Assembly: GCA_016939335.1 (NCBI GenBank)
Contig: JAFGHC010000020.1
Span: 1 to 35,405, forward strand
Reading direction: 5' to 3'
DNA: 35,405 nucleotides
Origin: Candidatus Saganbacteria bacterium
GTDB lineage: Bacteria > Margulisbacteria > WOR-1 > O2-12-FULL-45-9 > XYB2-FULL-48-7
Under the pieces are notes generated by a model. It saw only the letters and a program-made list of their open reading frames with translations. It was not told the DNA's origin and made no database searches. Shown in pieces: positions 29,301 through 35,405 of this stretch; the first letter of the stretch is position 1, and each line of letters opens with the position of its first letter. Both the position numbers and the translations under genes were made by a program.

Positions 29301-30935
29301 TTATTTTGCGAATTTATCCCCATTATATATTTTGCTCTCAACAAGTTTTTCAAATTCTAATACTCGTAAAGGTGCAACAAATGCCCTATCAGAAGAAACC
29401 ATGTACAAATTTCCTCGGATATTTTCACTTTGTATGAACTTAGAAATAACACCCTCATAATGTATATTTGACTTAATAAGAGCCTTAATATCATCTGAAT
29501 TGCCCATGTAAAAAGCAAAAAAGTTTTCCGCTTGCGTTCTAATTTCATCTGATATCGCGGATGGCCTTTGCGTAATGGCGACCATGCCAAGCTTAAATTT
29601 TCGGCCTTCTTTTGCGCATCTTACAAAAGGATTCGCATTAGATCTAACTAATTCATCTGACAATACATTTTGTGCTTCTTCAACAAATATTACTGTTTCA
29701 ATAACATCTTTAGGCGTGTTACTAGTGAATTTAGCTTTATTATGCTCAAATAGCTTGCGCACTAATATTGTTGAAATAATGCTTGCATCTGCGCTATCAT
29801 GTAGTGAAAGATCGACTATTATTGTCTTTCCCTGTTTGAGCTGCAGGAATATATTTTCTATCATTACGGATTTGTCGTTGTGTAGCCCACGCCCTTCCTC
29901 GATTAAATATGCAATGCGTTTTCTGATAGCAGCCACTGTATTTCTTGTGCTTGCTTCTTTCTTTGCATCCCAAAAATCAGGGTATTTCTTGTGTAGTGAC
30001 TGAGGGTCTTTTACATAATCGTCAATGTTCGAGATAAAGTCCTTCACATCAGATTCATCTAGGTAAAGTAAAAATGCCTTCATTACCTCAGAAAAGCCTG
30101 TCGAAAAATTTAGTATATCTCCAATGGTAAGGTGCTCATGCATATTAATTTTAACTTTACCCCCGAAGATAAACTTATCTTTGTAAGAGGAAATATCTTT
30201 GTCGGAATAAACAACAACATTGTCTTTGACCTTCTGCTCATTAATATTGCCAAGGCCATAGGTGCTTTGCCCACGCAGAAAATACTCGCCATTTAAATCG
30301 AAGATCAGTTTTCCGTAGCTTGTGTCCCCAATTATATGATAAAGTAATACTTTGATGAGATTCGTCTTGCCGAATCCGGATTGCGCAAATACCATTGTTC
30401 GCCGTTCTTTTAGGCGGGATATATCAAATAAAATATCACCCTTGTCTAATTGAACATCTTCACCAATGCATAAATGTCCAATAGGGGCGCCATCAGAGTC
30501 GTCACGATTGATTATGGCATTAACTTCTCTTTTTGAAAGGTGGCGTGCATGATAAGAAACAACTGGTAGTTTTCTGACAGCGGTGGTAAATGATATTGTT
30601 GTACCATTGTCTGTAAATGTACCGAGCATCTGGACCTTGTAAGTGTAGCTAAACATTTTTTGTTTATCTCGTTCAGAAAGCTCTCTTTCCGCAATCCTCG
30701 CATAATGAACTGCAACTAAAGTTTTATCTTGTGATCGGAATATTGGGTCCTCGTCATATATTTCCGCTTCTACTCTTGTAAGGAATTTTTGTCCGTCTTC
30801 GTTCTTAGGGGTTAAAATAATGAAATCCCCTTTTTTGGGGCTCGCCTTTGCATCCTCATATGATGAATATATTAATAAAGCATCTTCTGTTGTCTTTTGC
30901 CCATAAAGCACTCCGAAATCAGTTTTTTCTACCAT
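29301..30935 (-). CDS. HerA-like hexameric DNA translocase ATPase
   Basis: A 544-residue protein of the HerA/FtsK superfamily. The N-terminal ~130 residues fit a HAS-barrel (GVLYGQKTTEDALLIYSS, then KKGDFIILTP). The ATPase core has Walker A FAQSGFGKTNLIK (residues 183-195), FDLNGEYFL in the place of the HerA 'DPHGEY' motif, Walker B TVIFVEEAQNVL (414-425) and ITQRPSAISDEI near 460. An insertion-rich middle part (about 245-365) is mostly helical. HerA rings pump DNA and work with NurA nucleases, and a NurA-like protein is encoded immediately upstream. AAGGAGGAG gives a strong ribosome binding site. Low GC content and its neighbours mark it as accessory. Confidence 0.9.
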   Translation of the reverse strand: MVEKTDFGVLYGQKTTEDALLIYSSYEDAKASPKKGDFIILTPKNEDGQKFLTRVEAEIYDEDPIFRSQDKTLVAVHYARIAERELSERDKQKMFSYTYKVQMLGTFTDNGTTISFTTAVRKLPVVSYHARHLSKREVNAIINRDDSDGAPIGHLCIGEDVQLDKGDILFDISRLKERRTMVFAQSGFGKTNLIKVLLYHIIGDTSYGKLIFDLNGEYFLRGQSTYGLGNINEQKVKDNVVVYSDKDISSYKDKFIFGGKVKINMHEHLTIGDILNFSTGFSEVMKAFLLYLDESDVKDFISNIDDYVKDPQSLHKKYPDFWDAKKEASTRNTVAAIRKRIAYLIEEGRGLHNDKSVMIENIFLQLKQGKTIIVDLSLHDSADASIISTILVRKLFEHNKAKFTSNTPKDVIETVIFVEEAQNVLSDELVRSNANPFVRCAKEGRKFKLGMVAITQRPSAISDEIRTQAENFFAFYMGNSDDIKALIKSNIHYEGVISKFIQSENIRGNLYMVSSDRAFVAPLRVLEFEKLVESKIYNGDKFAK

Positions 30936-30946
30936 AACGCTCCTCC

Positions 30947-32182
30947 TTAAAACCTAGAATGAATATCTAAAAACATATTTTCAATATCAATATTATCCAT
31001 ATGCTGAGTTTGATACATCGAATGCTTAACCCTATTAATGACTTCTTCCTGAAGGTCTTTTTTTAGTGTCACAAAATTATGTACCTCAACTAATGGGTAG
31101 GGATAGCCAAGAATATAATGTTCTTGAGTAAGCCGTGTGAGATTGAAAAATATGGCTTTTAGCTTATTAATGTCGCGCGTTTGATTGTTTTGCTCAATTC
31201 CAGGAATGGCATCGAATACATTTAGATCAGCTACGAGCCAATCATAGTTTTGGAGCTTTTCAACATAGTCTAAGCGCGCAGCAAAAAACAGGCCTGTGCC
31301 TCTTCCTCCAGTTACCCCTTTATGAGCAAACATCCCGCCACCCTGATAAGCATTCGTCAACACTGGATCTGAAACCTCAAACCAAGCGCATAACTTTTGC
31401 CTTAACGGGTCTTTTTGCTTAAAGGGATATTTAGGCCTTAATTTGTCTTGCAGATAACTATCAATTTGCTTAAATGTATATGACAGTTCCAATTTAATCG
31501 ATGATTTCTTCGTGATTCCAATTAACCTTACATCTTTATCTAATGCCGCACACTTGCCCAATTTGACTAAATATTTCTGTTTAATATTTAGTGAGCGAAG
31601 CGGCCCGTCTTTGAGAACAAAATCCCCAGCTTTTATTTTGTCACCGCTTATTATTTCGTAAATTAAAGACCACTCTAGCACATCCTGACAGAAATCTAAT
31701 AACGTTGATAGTGAACGACATAAATTTTTCTTGTCCCAATCAAATATCTCTGTGACAGGATCGGAGAGGAAGCGAATAAGCGCCTTCACCGGGGCAAGCT
31801 CTAAAAACTCATCATAAATCGCACAAAGGTGTTCGTCACAAGTGACTAAAACATTCGTTGGAGAATATGATTTGCCCAATATAATGGGGTCATCGGAGTC
31901 ATTTAATCTGATTTGTTTGCCATGATTAAAGCATATATAGCCAGCTCTGTACAAGCCGATCGATACGCCATTGAAAAAAGTATGACTGTTTTTGCTTCCA
32001 TCAACCGCGAATGTTTTTAATTCAGTATTGTCGATTTCGTCGAAGGGTATAATTTCGAAAATCTGCGGAGTCTCAATGTTGGTTTCTATACCAACAGTAG
32101 GGATGCCATAAGGTTTATTATTTCGTTCATTAATGTGCTTCGCTATCAGCTCAATTGCTTCTTGTTGAATTTTAAAATCCAT
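30947..32182 (-). CDS. NurA-domain nuclease
   Basis: A 411-residue protein. The NurA fold (an RNase H-like nuclease) is suggested by an early strand with the metal-binding aspartate, TFAVDGSKNSHTF (D61). Next come the second acidic motif DFVLKDGPLRSL (D192), then RLIGITKKSSIKL (about 220-232), and YDWLVADLNVF with a final acidic residue near 320. Archaeal NurA is a 5'-3' exonuclease that works with HerA in end resection; bacterial HerA-nuclease pairs are used in phage defence. This gene is first in the operon and has its own promoter. The order nuclease-ATPase-DruA-like with short gaps suggests one complex. Confidence 0.82.
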   Translation of the reverse strand: MDFKIQQEAIELIAKHINERNNKPYGIPTVGIETNIETPQIFEIIPFDEIDNTELKTFAVDGSKNSHTFFNGVSIGLYRAGYICFNHGKQIRLNDSDDPIILGKSYSPTNVLVTCDEHLCAIYDEFLELAPVKALIRFLSDPVTEIFDWDKKNLCRSLSTLLDFCQDVLEWSLIYEIISGDKIKAGDFVLKDGPLRSLNIKQKYLVKLGKCAALDKDVRLIGITKKSSIKLELSYTFKQIDSYLQDKLRPKYPFKQKDPLRQKLCAWFEVSDPVLTNAYQGGGMFAHKGVTGGRGTGLFFAARLDYVEKLQNYDWLVADLNVFDAIPGIEQNNQTRDINKLKAIFFNLTRLTQEHYILGYPYPLVEVHNFVTLKKDLQEEVINRVKHSMYQTQHMDNIDIENMFLDIHSRF

Positions 32183-32224
32183 ATTATATTTATGCCTACG
32201 AAGCCATTTGTTGCTAACGTTTGA

Positions 32225-32251
32225 ATTATAACATATTTGTGGTTATATCAA
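32225..32251 (-). promoter_or_regulatory. Promoter of the NurA-HerA-DruA-like operon
   Basis: On the minus strand a perfect extended -10 element, TGTTATAAT (TATAAT at 32225-32230), is preceded by TTGATA (32246-32251). The 15-base spacing is short for sigma70, but the TGn extension can compensate. Transcription would start near 32218, about 36 bases before the first ATG. Confidence 0.6.
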
Positions 32252-32273
32252 GGAATATTAGAAAATTCTATCC

Positions 32274-32338
32274 AGCGGGCGCGCATTTATTTGAATGGGG
32301 CTGAATGTATCCGCCTCCGGCGGACAAGCGCGCCCGCT
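32274..32338. repeat. Inverted-repeat element carrying a 30-bp dispersed repeat
   Basis: AGCGGGCGCGC (32274-32284) pairs perfectly with GCGCGCCCGCT (32328-32338), and the loop contains a second hairpin, CCGCC-TCC-GGCGG. The first 30 bases recur at 34751-34780 with three changes (both contain TGAATGGGGCTG). The GC-rich element stands out in an AT-rich intergenic region between the NurA promoter and the GIY-YIG gene. The rest of that gap shows no gene. Confidence 0.75.
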
Positions 32339-32427
32339 TGGCGCGGCGCTAAATGGTTTGAAAATTTAATAAATGCTTAGGAAGGGGTTTTGAGCCCCCA
32401 TGGCTGTACCTTTGCTAGCTTCAAGGG

Positions 32428-32877
32428 CTAGTGCACTTCGAAATCATTGTAAGGGGTGCTTAGCGCAAATGCGGTGTATATCTCTAAGAGAGCCTGGTTA
32501 ATCGGCTTTTCTTCTTTAACATATCTGACATCCATTTTTTTTATCTTCTTCTGAGCTTCGGCATAAGCGGCTCTAAATTTTGGGTCTTTCCACAATTCAT
32601 TTCGCGATCCTTTAGTTCTATAAGTAGGAGGGCGCTTAGTTTTCTTACGGGCAAGCCTAAAAGCAAAAGGCGCATCCTTTACAGACGGCATTGAATGGCA
32701 GATAACTCGCCTTTTAAGATTCTTTGCCCGACCAACATATTTGTGCTTCTTCCCTTTAGAAAATAAATATACACCGCCTTTAATGGGGATTTTCGATCGC
32801 TCAGCAGGTTGCGAGCTAATGAGACGGCGATATTTGTCTTCAATTGATTTAATGATTTTTCTAAACCTTGAATTCAT
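32428..32877 (-). CDS. GIY-YIG nuclease-domain protein
   Basis: A 149-residue basic protein. The GIY-YIG core is at residues 35-57: GGVYLFSKGKKHKYVGRAKN, followed by LKRR. It contains the two tyrosines (Y37, Y47), the glycine and arginine (R50) and a basic helix. The catalytic glutamate is probably in NQALLEIYTAFAL near residue 132. The 20-residue lead and the KKTKRPPTYRTKGSR insertion are not recognised. Stand-alone proteins of this type occur in mobile and defence regions. It lies inside the block bounded by the 65-bp repeats. AAGGAGG is found 14 bases before the ATG, a little far. Confidence 0.85.
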   Translation of the reverse strand: MNSRFRKIIKSIEDKYRRLISSQPAERSKIPIKGGVYLFSKGKKHKYVGRAKNLKRRVICHSMPSVKDAPFAFRLARKKTKRPPTYRTKGSRNELWKDPKFRAAYAEAQKKIKKMDVRYVKEEKPINQALLEIYTAFALSTPYNDFEVH

Positions 32878-32881
32878 AAGT

Positions 32882-33004
32882 TCAGCTCAACCTCCTTAAC
32901 CTCTTTGTCTCTCCCGTTTTAAGAAAAGTCAGCGATGGTTCACTGTAAAGGGAAAATGCCTCGACCCGATGATCTTCAAGCCATTCCGCGCCGGGCCATC
33001 TCAC
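32882..33004 (-). pseudogene. Possible remnant of a small gene before the GIY-YIG gene
   Basis: A 40-codon open frame, more GC-rich than its surroundings, contains GAEWLEDHRVEAFSLYSEPS and ends five codons past a TGETKRLRRLS stretch. It reads like genuine protein, but its only start (GTG at 33002-33004) lies upstream of the likely transcription start. An ATG in another frame (32997-32999) gives just seven codons. A frameshifted small gene is one explanation; chance is another. Confidence 0.25.
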
Positions 33005-33006
33005 TG

Positions 33007-33035
33007 ATTATACCCAACCCTCCTACGGCGGGCAA
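33007..33035 (-). promoter_or_regulatory. Promoter reading toward the GIY-YIG gene
   Basis: On the minus strand TTGCCC (33030-33035) and a perfect TATAAT (33007-33012) are 17 bases apart. Transcription would start near 33000 and give a leader of about 120 bases before the GIY-YIG ATG. Confidence 0.55.
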
Positions 33036-33064
33036 GCACTATTCATGGATGCAAGAACAAAGAC

Positions 33065-33129
33065 CTACACAGAATGTAGGTTTGTCGAAGAAGCGGTTTT
33101 TTCTCCCCCATACGTTGAAAAAAACCGCT
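33065..33129 (+). repeat. 65-bp two-hairpin direct repeat, right copy
   Basis: This has the same orientation and parts as the copy at 27979-28042: a small hairpin CCTACA-CAGAA-TGTAGG (one base longer in the stem) and a large hairpin with AGCGGTTTTTTC and GAAAAAAACCGCT arms. The outer bases of its right arm (CCGCTGCTT) match the left arm of the other copy better than its own left arm. The gap 32878-33284 holds this repeat, the two promoters and a hairpin, but no convincing intact gene. Confidence 0.85.
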
Positions 33130-33168
33130 GCTTGAAGTATCTGGCGGAAGATGCTATTTGCATTTTTG

Positions 33169-33177
33169 TGTTATAAT
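33169..33177 (+). promoter_or_regulatory. Extended -10 promoter of the lipoprotein gene
   Basis: TGTTATAAT is a perfect extended -10 element. No good -35 box is seen at 16-18 bases. Transcription would start near 33184, leaving a leader of about 100 bases. Confidence 0.5.
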
Positions 33178-33213
33178 ATCTATGTTTCAGTGAAGAAAAG
33201 TAAAAGAAAGCTG

Positions 33214-33251
33214 GTCCCCTTTCAATGATGGCGGGCTGTTTTTAAGGGGAC
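33214..33251 (+). other. Inverted repeat in the lipoprotein-gene leader
   Basis: GTCCCCTT (33214-33221) and AAGGGGAC (33244-33251) form a perfect 8-bp stem around a 22-base loop, within the predicted 5' leader. It is not followed by a T-run and is not a terminator. It may be a regulatory or stabilising structure. Confidence 0.4.
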
Positions 33252-33284
33252 TTGAAATTTAATTATTTTTAAGGAAATATTTTT

Positions 33285-33902
33285 GTGATCATTAAAATGA
33301 ATAGATTATTTATTTTATTTTTCGCCTTATTCCTAATTTGTGGATGCGCAGATACCAATGTAACATCTTTTAGAGACCCTGATTTTAAAGACACAGTTTA
33401 TAAAAAACTGCTTATTGTTGTGCCTTTTTCTGATTTAGATCTGAAGAAAACAGCTGAAGAGTCCTTGCAGAAGGCATTTCAAGCAAAAGAGATTGAAGTA
33501 TTAATTGGCTTCCAAACCATTCCGCCCACAAGGGATTTTTCTTATGAGGAATTAAGCAAAATATTGAAAACAAATGGCATTGATGGCGTTTTAATCCTAG
33601 CGGTATCGGATTATTGGAAGGATCAGGCATATGTCCCTGAAACCTCGACAAGTAGGGGGAGCGCTTATATAATTGGCAACTCAATACAATATAATAGCAC
33701 AACTAATAAAAGCGGTGGTTATTATATTTCTAAACCAAGAATCAAGTTTGAATGTAGATTATTTGATGTAAAAACGGGGAAAGTCGCATGGATGGCTACT
33801 TCAATGACGCGCGGTAATGCGTTTGCTAATTTTACGGTCTTAGCAGATTCTTTAGCGGAAAAGATCGTGCAATACTTAATAGACGAAAAAGTAGTTGAGT
33901 GA
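33285..33902 (+). CDS. Small predicted lipoprotein of unknown function
   Basis: A 205-residue protein with a lipoprotein signal: basic start, hydrophobic stretch FILFFALFLI and lipobox ICGC with the lipidated C21. GTG at 33285 has AAGGA at the right distance; the ATG four codons later is the alternative. The mature part has alternating strands and helices (KLLIVVPFSDLDLKKTAEES, NGIDGVLILAVSDYW, FECRLFDVKTGKVAWMATS). That plan is common in small exported proteins that assemble at the outer membrane, but I recognise no specific family. It is followed after 24 bases by a probable nuclease gene on the same strand. Confidence 0.75.
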   Translation: MIIKMNRLFILFFALFLICGCADTNVTSFRDPDFKDTVYKKLLIVVPFSDLDLKKTAEESLQKAFQAKEIEVLIGFQTIPPTRDFSYEELSKILKTNGIDGVLILAVSDYWKDQAYVPETSTSRGSAYIIGNSIQYNSTTNKSGGYYISKPRIKFECRLFDVKTGKVAWMATSMTRGNAFANFTVLADSLAEKIVQYLIDEKVVE

Positions 33903-33926
33903 TTATTCAGCGCACAGGCTGCCTAC

Positions 33927-34730
33927 ATGACAATTTCCAATGGGCTAATTAATAAGCTCAAGAGCTACCCCTTTTTAAATTATTGTTTTGAAGAATATTT
34001 GCGTTATGTTTTATCAAGCATTAATAATGAGTCTAATTTAATGAGATATGACTTGATATTTTATTTGCATGAATCTATGTTCGGAGATGGGGATGCTGAA
34101 AAGAAATTGCAGTTACTTGAAGATCGTTTCAATGCATCAAAAGATATATTAAAACTCTCTGGCGCAGCATTTAAGAGCAGATTTAACTTTTCCAATGGTT
34201 TATTGACTGACGATCCAGATAAATTTCACGATATTATAGCGGAGCCATTATTTGTTTTAGATTTAAACAATAACGGGTTTAATGATATAGAAAAGCTCCC
34301 AATGTTCATAAAATGTAATGGTATGACAAAGAAAAATGCTGATTTCAAGGCAGAACATCATGGGGTATTTTATGCTATTGAAATGAAAACCATAAGAACG
34401 GAAAGTTGGGCCGAAGAAGGCAAATTGCTTGGGGACTCAAAAAAAGCGGCTTGGTGGAAAGAAATGGTCTTTAATAATTGTAAAACAAAAATAGAAGATA
34501 AAAATGGAAAATTATTTGAGCAATTAAAAAATGCTTGCGATTATTATAATTGTGACAAGAAAATCGCATTTTTTTATACCCGAAGACTTGGCCCTTCTAC
34601 ATTGATGGGGGATGGCGATTATGTTGAAGTATTAAAACGCCTTCATAAGGAATATTCTGAAATTGATCATTATGGTTCAAAAAACTATTTTGCGGATGTA
34701 GTTGTATTCTATCCAAGCCTTGTTAATTAA
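33927..34730 (+). CDS. Probable PD-(D/E)xK nuclease, restriction-endonuclease-like
   Basis: A 267-residue, AT-rich gene. Residues 137-156 (NADFKAEHHGVFYAIEMKTI) have the order D139 ... E152-M-K154 on two adjoining strands, the signature of the PD-(D/E)xK nuclease fold. The N-terminal 130 residues are mostly helical, and the rest ends in a strand-rich segment (KNYFADVVVFYPSL). No methyltransferase partner is adjacent. A restriction-like or defence nuclease fits the surroundings. The identity rests on one motif, so a non-nuclease relative is possible. No clear ribosome binding site precedes the ATG. Confidence 0.6.
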   Translation: MTISNGLINKLKSYPFLNYCFEEYLRYVLSSINNESNLMRYDLIFYLHESMFGDGDAEKKLQLLEDRFNASKDILKLSGAAFKSRFNFSNGLLTDDPDKFHDIIAEPLFVLDLNNNGFNDIEKLPMFIKCNGMTKKNADFKAEHHGVFYAIEMKTIRTESWAEEGKLLGDSKKAAWWKEMVFNNCKTKIEDKNGKLFEQLKNACDYYNCDKKIAFFYTRRLGPSTLMGDGDYVEVLKRLHKEYSEIDHYGSKNYFADVVVFYPSLVN

Positions 34731-34750
34731 TATTATTTTATTAAATGATA

Positions 34751-34780
34751 AGCGGGCGCACATCTATCTGAATGGGGCTG
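34751..34780 (+). repeat. 30-bp dispersed repeat, second copy
   Basis: The sequence matches 32274-32303 at 27 of 30 bases in the same orientation and includes TGAATGGGGCTG. The inverted partner arm present at the first copy is missing here. It directly follows the nuclease gene. Confidence 0.75.
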
Positions 34781-34848
34781 GGAAGGGATGGGGATAAGAA
34801 TGAGGAATGAGGCCGGAAAGGAATAGGAAGAGGGATGAGGAATTAGGT
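34781..34848 (+). repeat. Purine-rich low-complexity tract (GGGATGAGGAATGAGG-type)
   Basis: Variants of GGGATGGGGATAAG, GAATGAGGAATGAGG and AGGAAGAGGGATGAGG follow one another without pyrimidine interruptions longer than a base or two. The same word family reappears on the other side of the four-helix-bundle gene (35221-35244), and its complement at 35270-35298. Confidence 0.65.
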
Positions 34849-34860
34849 GCTTAAAAAACG

Positions 34861-35208
34861 TTATCTTTGGGAATTAATAAGGCCAGAAATCATTTTCGAC
34901 AATTCTTCAAGTCTGTTATAAAAACCTGTTTTTTTAACCCCATCTATCTGGCCCATGTCAAACAAGATGTCAATTATTGCTACACACTCAAAAACAGACC
35001 CGCGCGCAATGACATAGAAGTTCTTTTTGTCCGCCTTAGAATAACGGCCAGCCCCTTCTGCGATGTTTAACGGGATTGAAAGCGCGGCTCTTTGCAGCTG
35101 GTCGATGAGGCGAGGGTGGACGTTTTTCAGGCCGGACAATAAATTGGATATATCTTTGGTGAACAACTTGGCTTTTATATAAACATCGAACTTTTCAAAA
35201 TCAAACAT
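34861..35208 (-). CDS. Four-helix-bundle protein (23S rRNA intervening-sequence protein family)
   Basis: A 115-residue protein of normal length for the family. The first helix has FEKFDVYIKAKLFTKDIS, and the signature PRLIDQLQRAALSIPLNIAE followed by GAGR comes next. Then come KKNFYVIARGSVFECVAII and a C-terminal helix (YNRLEELSKMISGLINSQ). Such proteins were first found in intervening sequences of 23S rRNA genes and are widespread as orphan genes in candidate-phylum genomes; their function is unclear. There is no rRNA gene here. Low-complexity repeats and inverted repeats surround the gene. Confidence 0.9.
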   Translation of the reverse strand: MFDFEKFDVYIKAKLFTKDISNLLSGLKNVHPRLIDQLQRAALSIPLNIAEGAGRYSKADKKNFYVIARGSVFECVAIIDILFDMGQIDGVKKTGFYNRLEELSKMISGLINSQR

Positions 35209-35213
35209 ATTTT

Positions 35214-35319
35214 GCCTCGCAGGAATGAGGGATAAGAATGAGGGAAATTTTACTGCGTAATGTATCCCGCCTCATTCCTGTCCCTCTTCCTCATTCTTAA
35301 ATTTTACGCAGTAAAATTT
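35214..35319. repeat. Nested inverted repeats beside the four-helix-bundle gene
   Basis: A perfect 16-bp inverted repeat joins AAATTTTACTGCGTAA (35245-35260) to TTACGCAGTAAAATTT (35304-35319). Outside and between these arms CAGGAATGAGG matches the complement CCTCATTCCTG (35270-35280), and AAGAATGAGG matches CCTCATTCTT (35289-35298). The right arm is itself a palindrome, AAATTTTAC-GCA-GTAAAATTT (35299-35319). No frame is open here. Confidence 0.75.
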
Positions 35320-35336
35320 GCCGCGGAGAGGACTTT

Positions 35337-35377
35337 CCCGATGGACATTATTTTCGAATAATAATGAAATCATCGGG
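35337..35377. repeat. Nested hairpin near the window end
   Basis: CCCGATG (35337-35343) pairs with CATCGGG (35371-35377). Inside, ATTATT-TTCG-AATAAT forms a second stem with a stable-type tetraloop. What lies beyond is cut off by the window edge. Confidence 0.55.
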
Positions 35378-35405
35378 ATCCCGCATATTCCGAAATATTA
35401 TTGTG

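Noticed and set aside
28058-32182. Standard Druantia locus
   Set aside because: No DruE-type large helicase or other Druantia genes are present; only the DUF4338/DruA-like protein is shared.
27979-33129. Integron attC sites
   Set aside because: The hairpins lack GTTRRRY core sites and an integrase gene, and the cargo is a co-transcribed operon.
32935-33135. 66-codon plus-strand open frame over the gap before the lipoprotein gene
   Set aside because: It runs through the right 65-bp repeat and a promoter on the other strand, has no ribosome binding site, and has no family features.

Overview
The window looks like a piece of an uncultured, probably anaerobic, motile bacterium. The left 27.9 kb is GC-rich and tightly packed. 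It combines a complex-I-like group 4 [NiFe] hydrogenase, a flagellar export, switch and hook cluster, murF and rho. This mix recalls candidate phyla close to Cyanobacteria (Margulisbacteria/WOR-1, 'Saganbacteria'), in which membrane hydrogenases with several antiporter-like subunits are known. There is no rRNA or ribosomal protein here, so that placement is an inference only.

Layout. (1) 101-1150, minus strand: a flagellar-type sigma factor and two small unknown genes, facing the C-terminal end of a plus-strand gene at 2-64. (2) 1207-11191, plus strand: a sigma70-type promoter, a terminator-like leader hairpin and a 12-gene hydrogenase operon. It has three NuoL/M/N-like ion-pumping subunits, NuoJ-, K- and A-like membrane subunits, the small subunit, NuoC-like, the [NiFe] large subunit, NuoH-like, a two-[4Fe-4S] NuoI-like subunit and a HycI-like maturation protease. 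Every core NuoA-D and NuoH-N position is filled, no NADH-input genes (NuoE/F/G) are present, and the Ni-binding cysteines are kept. (3) 11192-11611: a repeat-filled spacer. (4) 11612-20222, minus strand: one long flagellar operon, transcribed in the order fliK, flgE-like, fliM, fliN, fliO, fliP, fliQ, fliR, flhB, flhA. (5) 20292-25116: tRNA-Leu(GAG), murF, an enzyme I of the PTS with a degenerate HPr-like N-terminus, and rho. (6) 25117-25958: a rho promoter with an early hairpin, then an array of paired palindromes and a broken tRNA-Leu copy beside the intact tRNA-Leu(CAA). (7) 26160-27870: a SAM methyltransferase and a secreted BsuPI-like protein.

From about 27.9 kb to the end the base composition becomes AT-rich and the content changes to an accessory, defence-like island. 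A three-gene minus-strand operon encodes a NurA-like nuclease, a HerA-like ATPase and a DUF4338/DruA-like protein. Beyond it lie a GIY-YIG nuclease, a small lipoprotein, a probable PD-(D/E)xK nuclease and a four-helix-bundle (23S intervening-sequence type) protein. Two ~65-bp direct repeats, each built of two hairpins, bracket a 5-kb block containing the NurA-HerA-DruA-like operon and the GIY-YIG gene. The repeat arms appear swapped between the copies, as expected if the block entered by recombination inside the hairpin. This operon and its flanking repeats are my best candidate for an undescribed mobile defence system.

A second theme is short repeats: paired palindromes at three loci (one inside the hydrogenase operon), tandem 97-bp units, and degenerate low-complexity tracts that fill intergenic gaps and also appear in frame inside murF and the hydrogenase protease gene.
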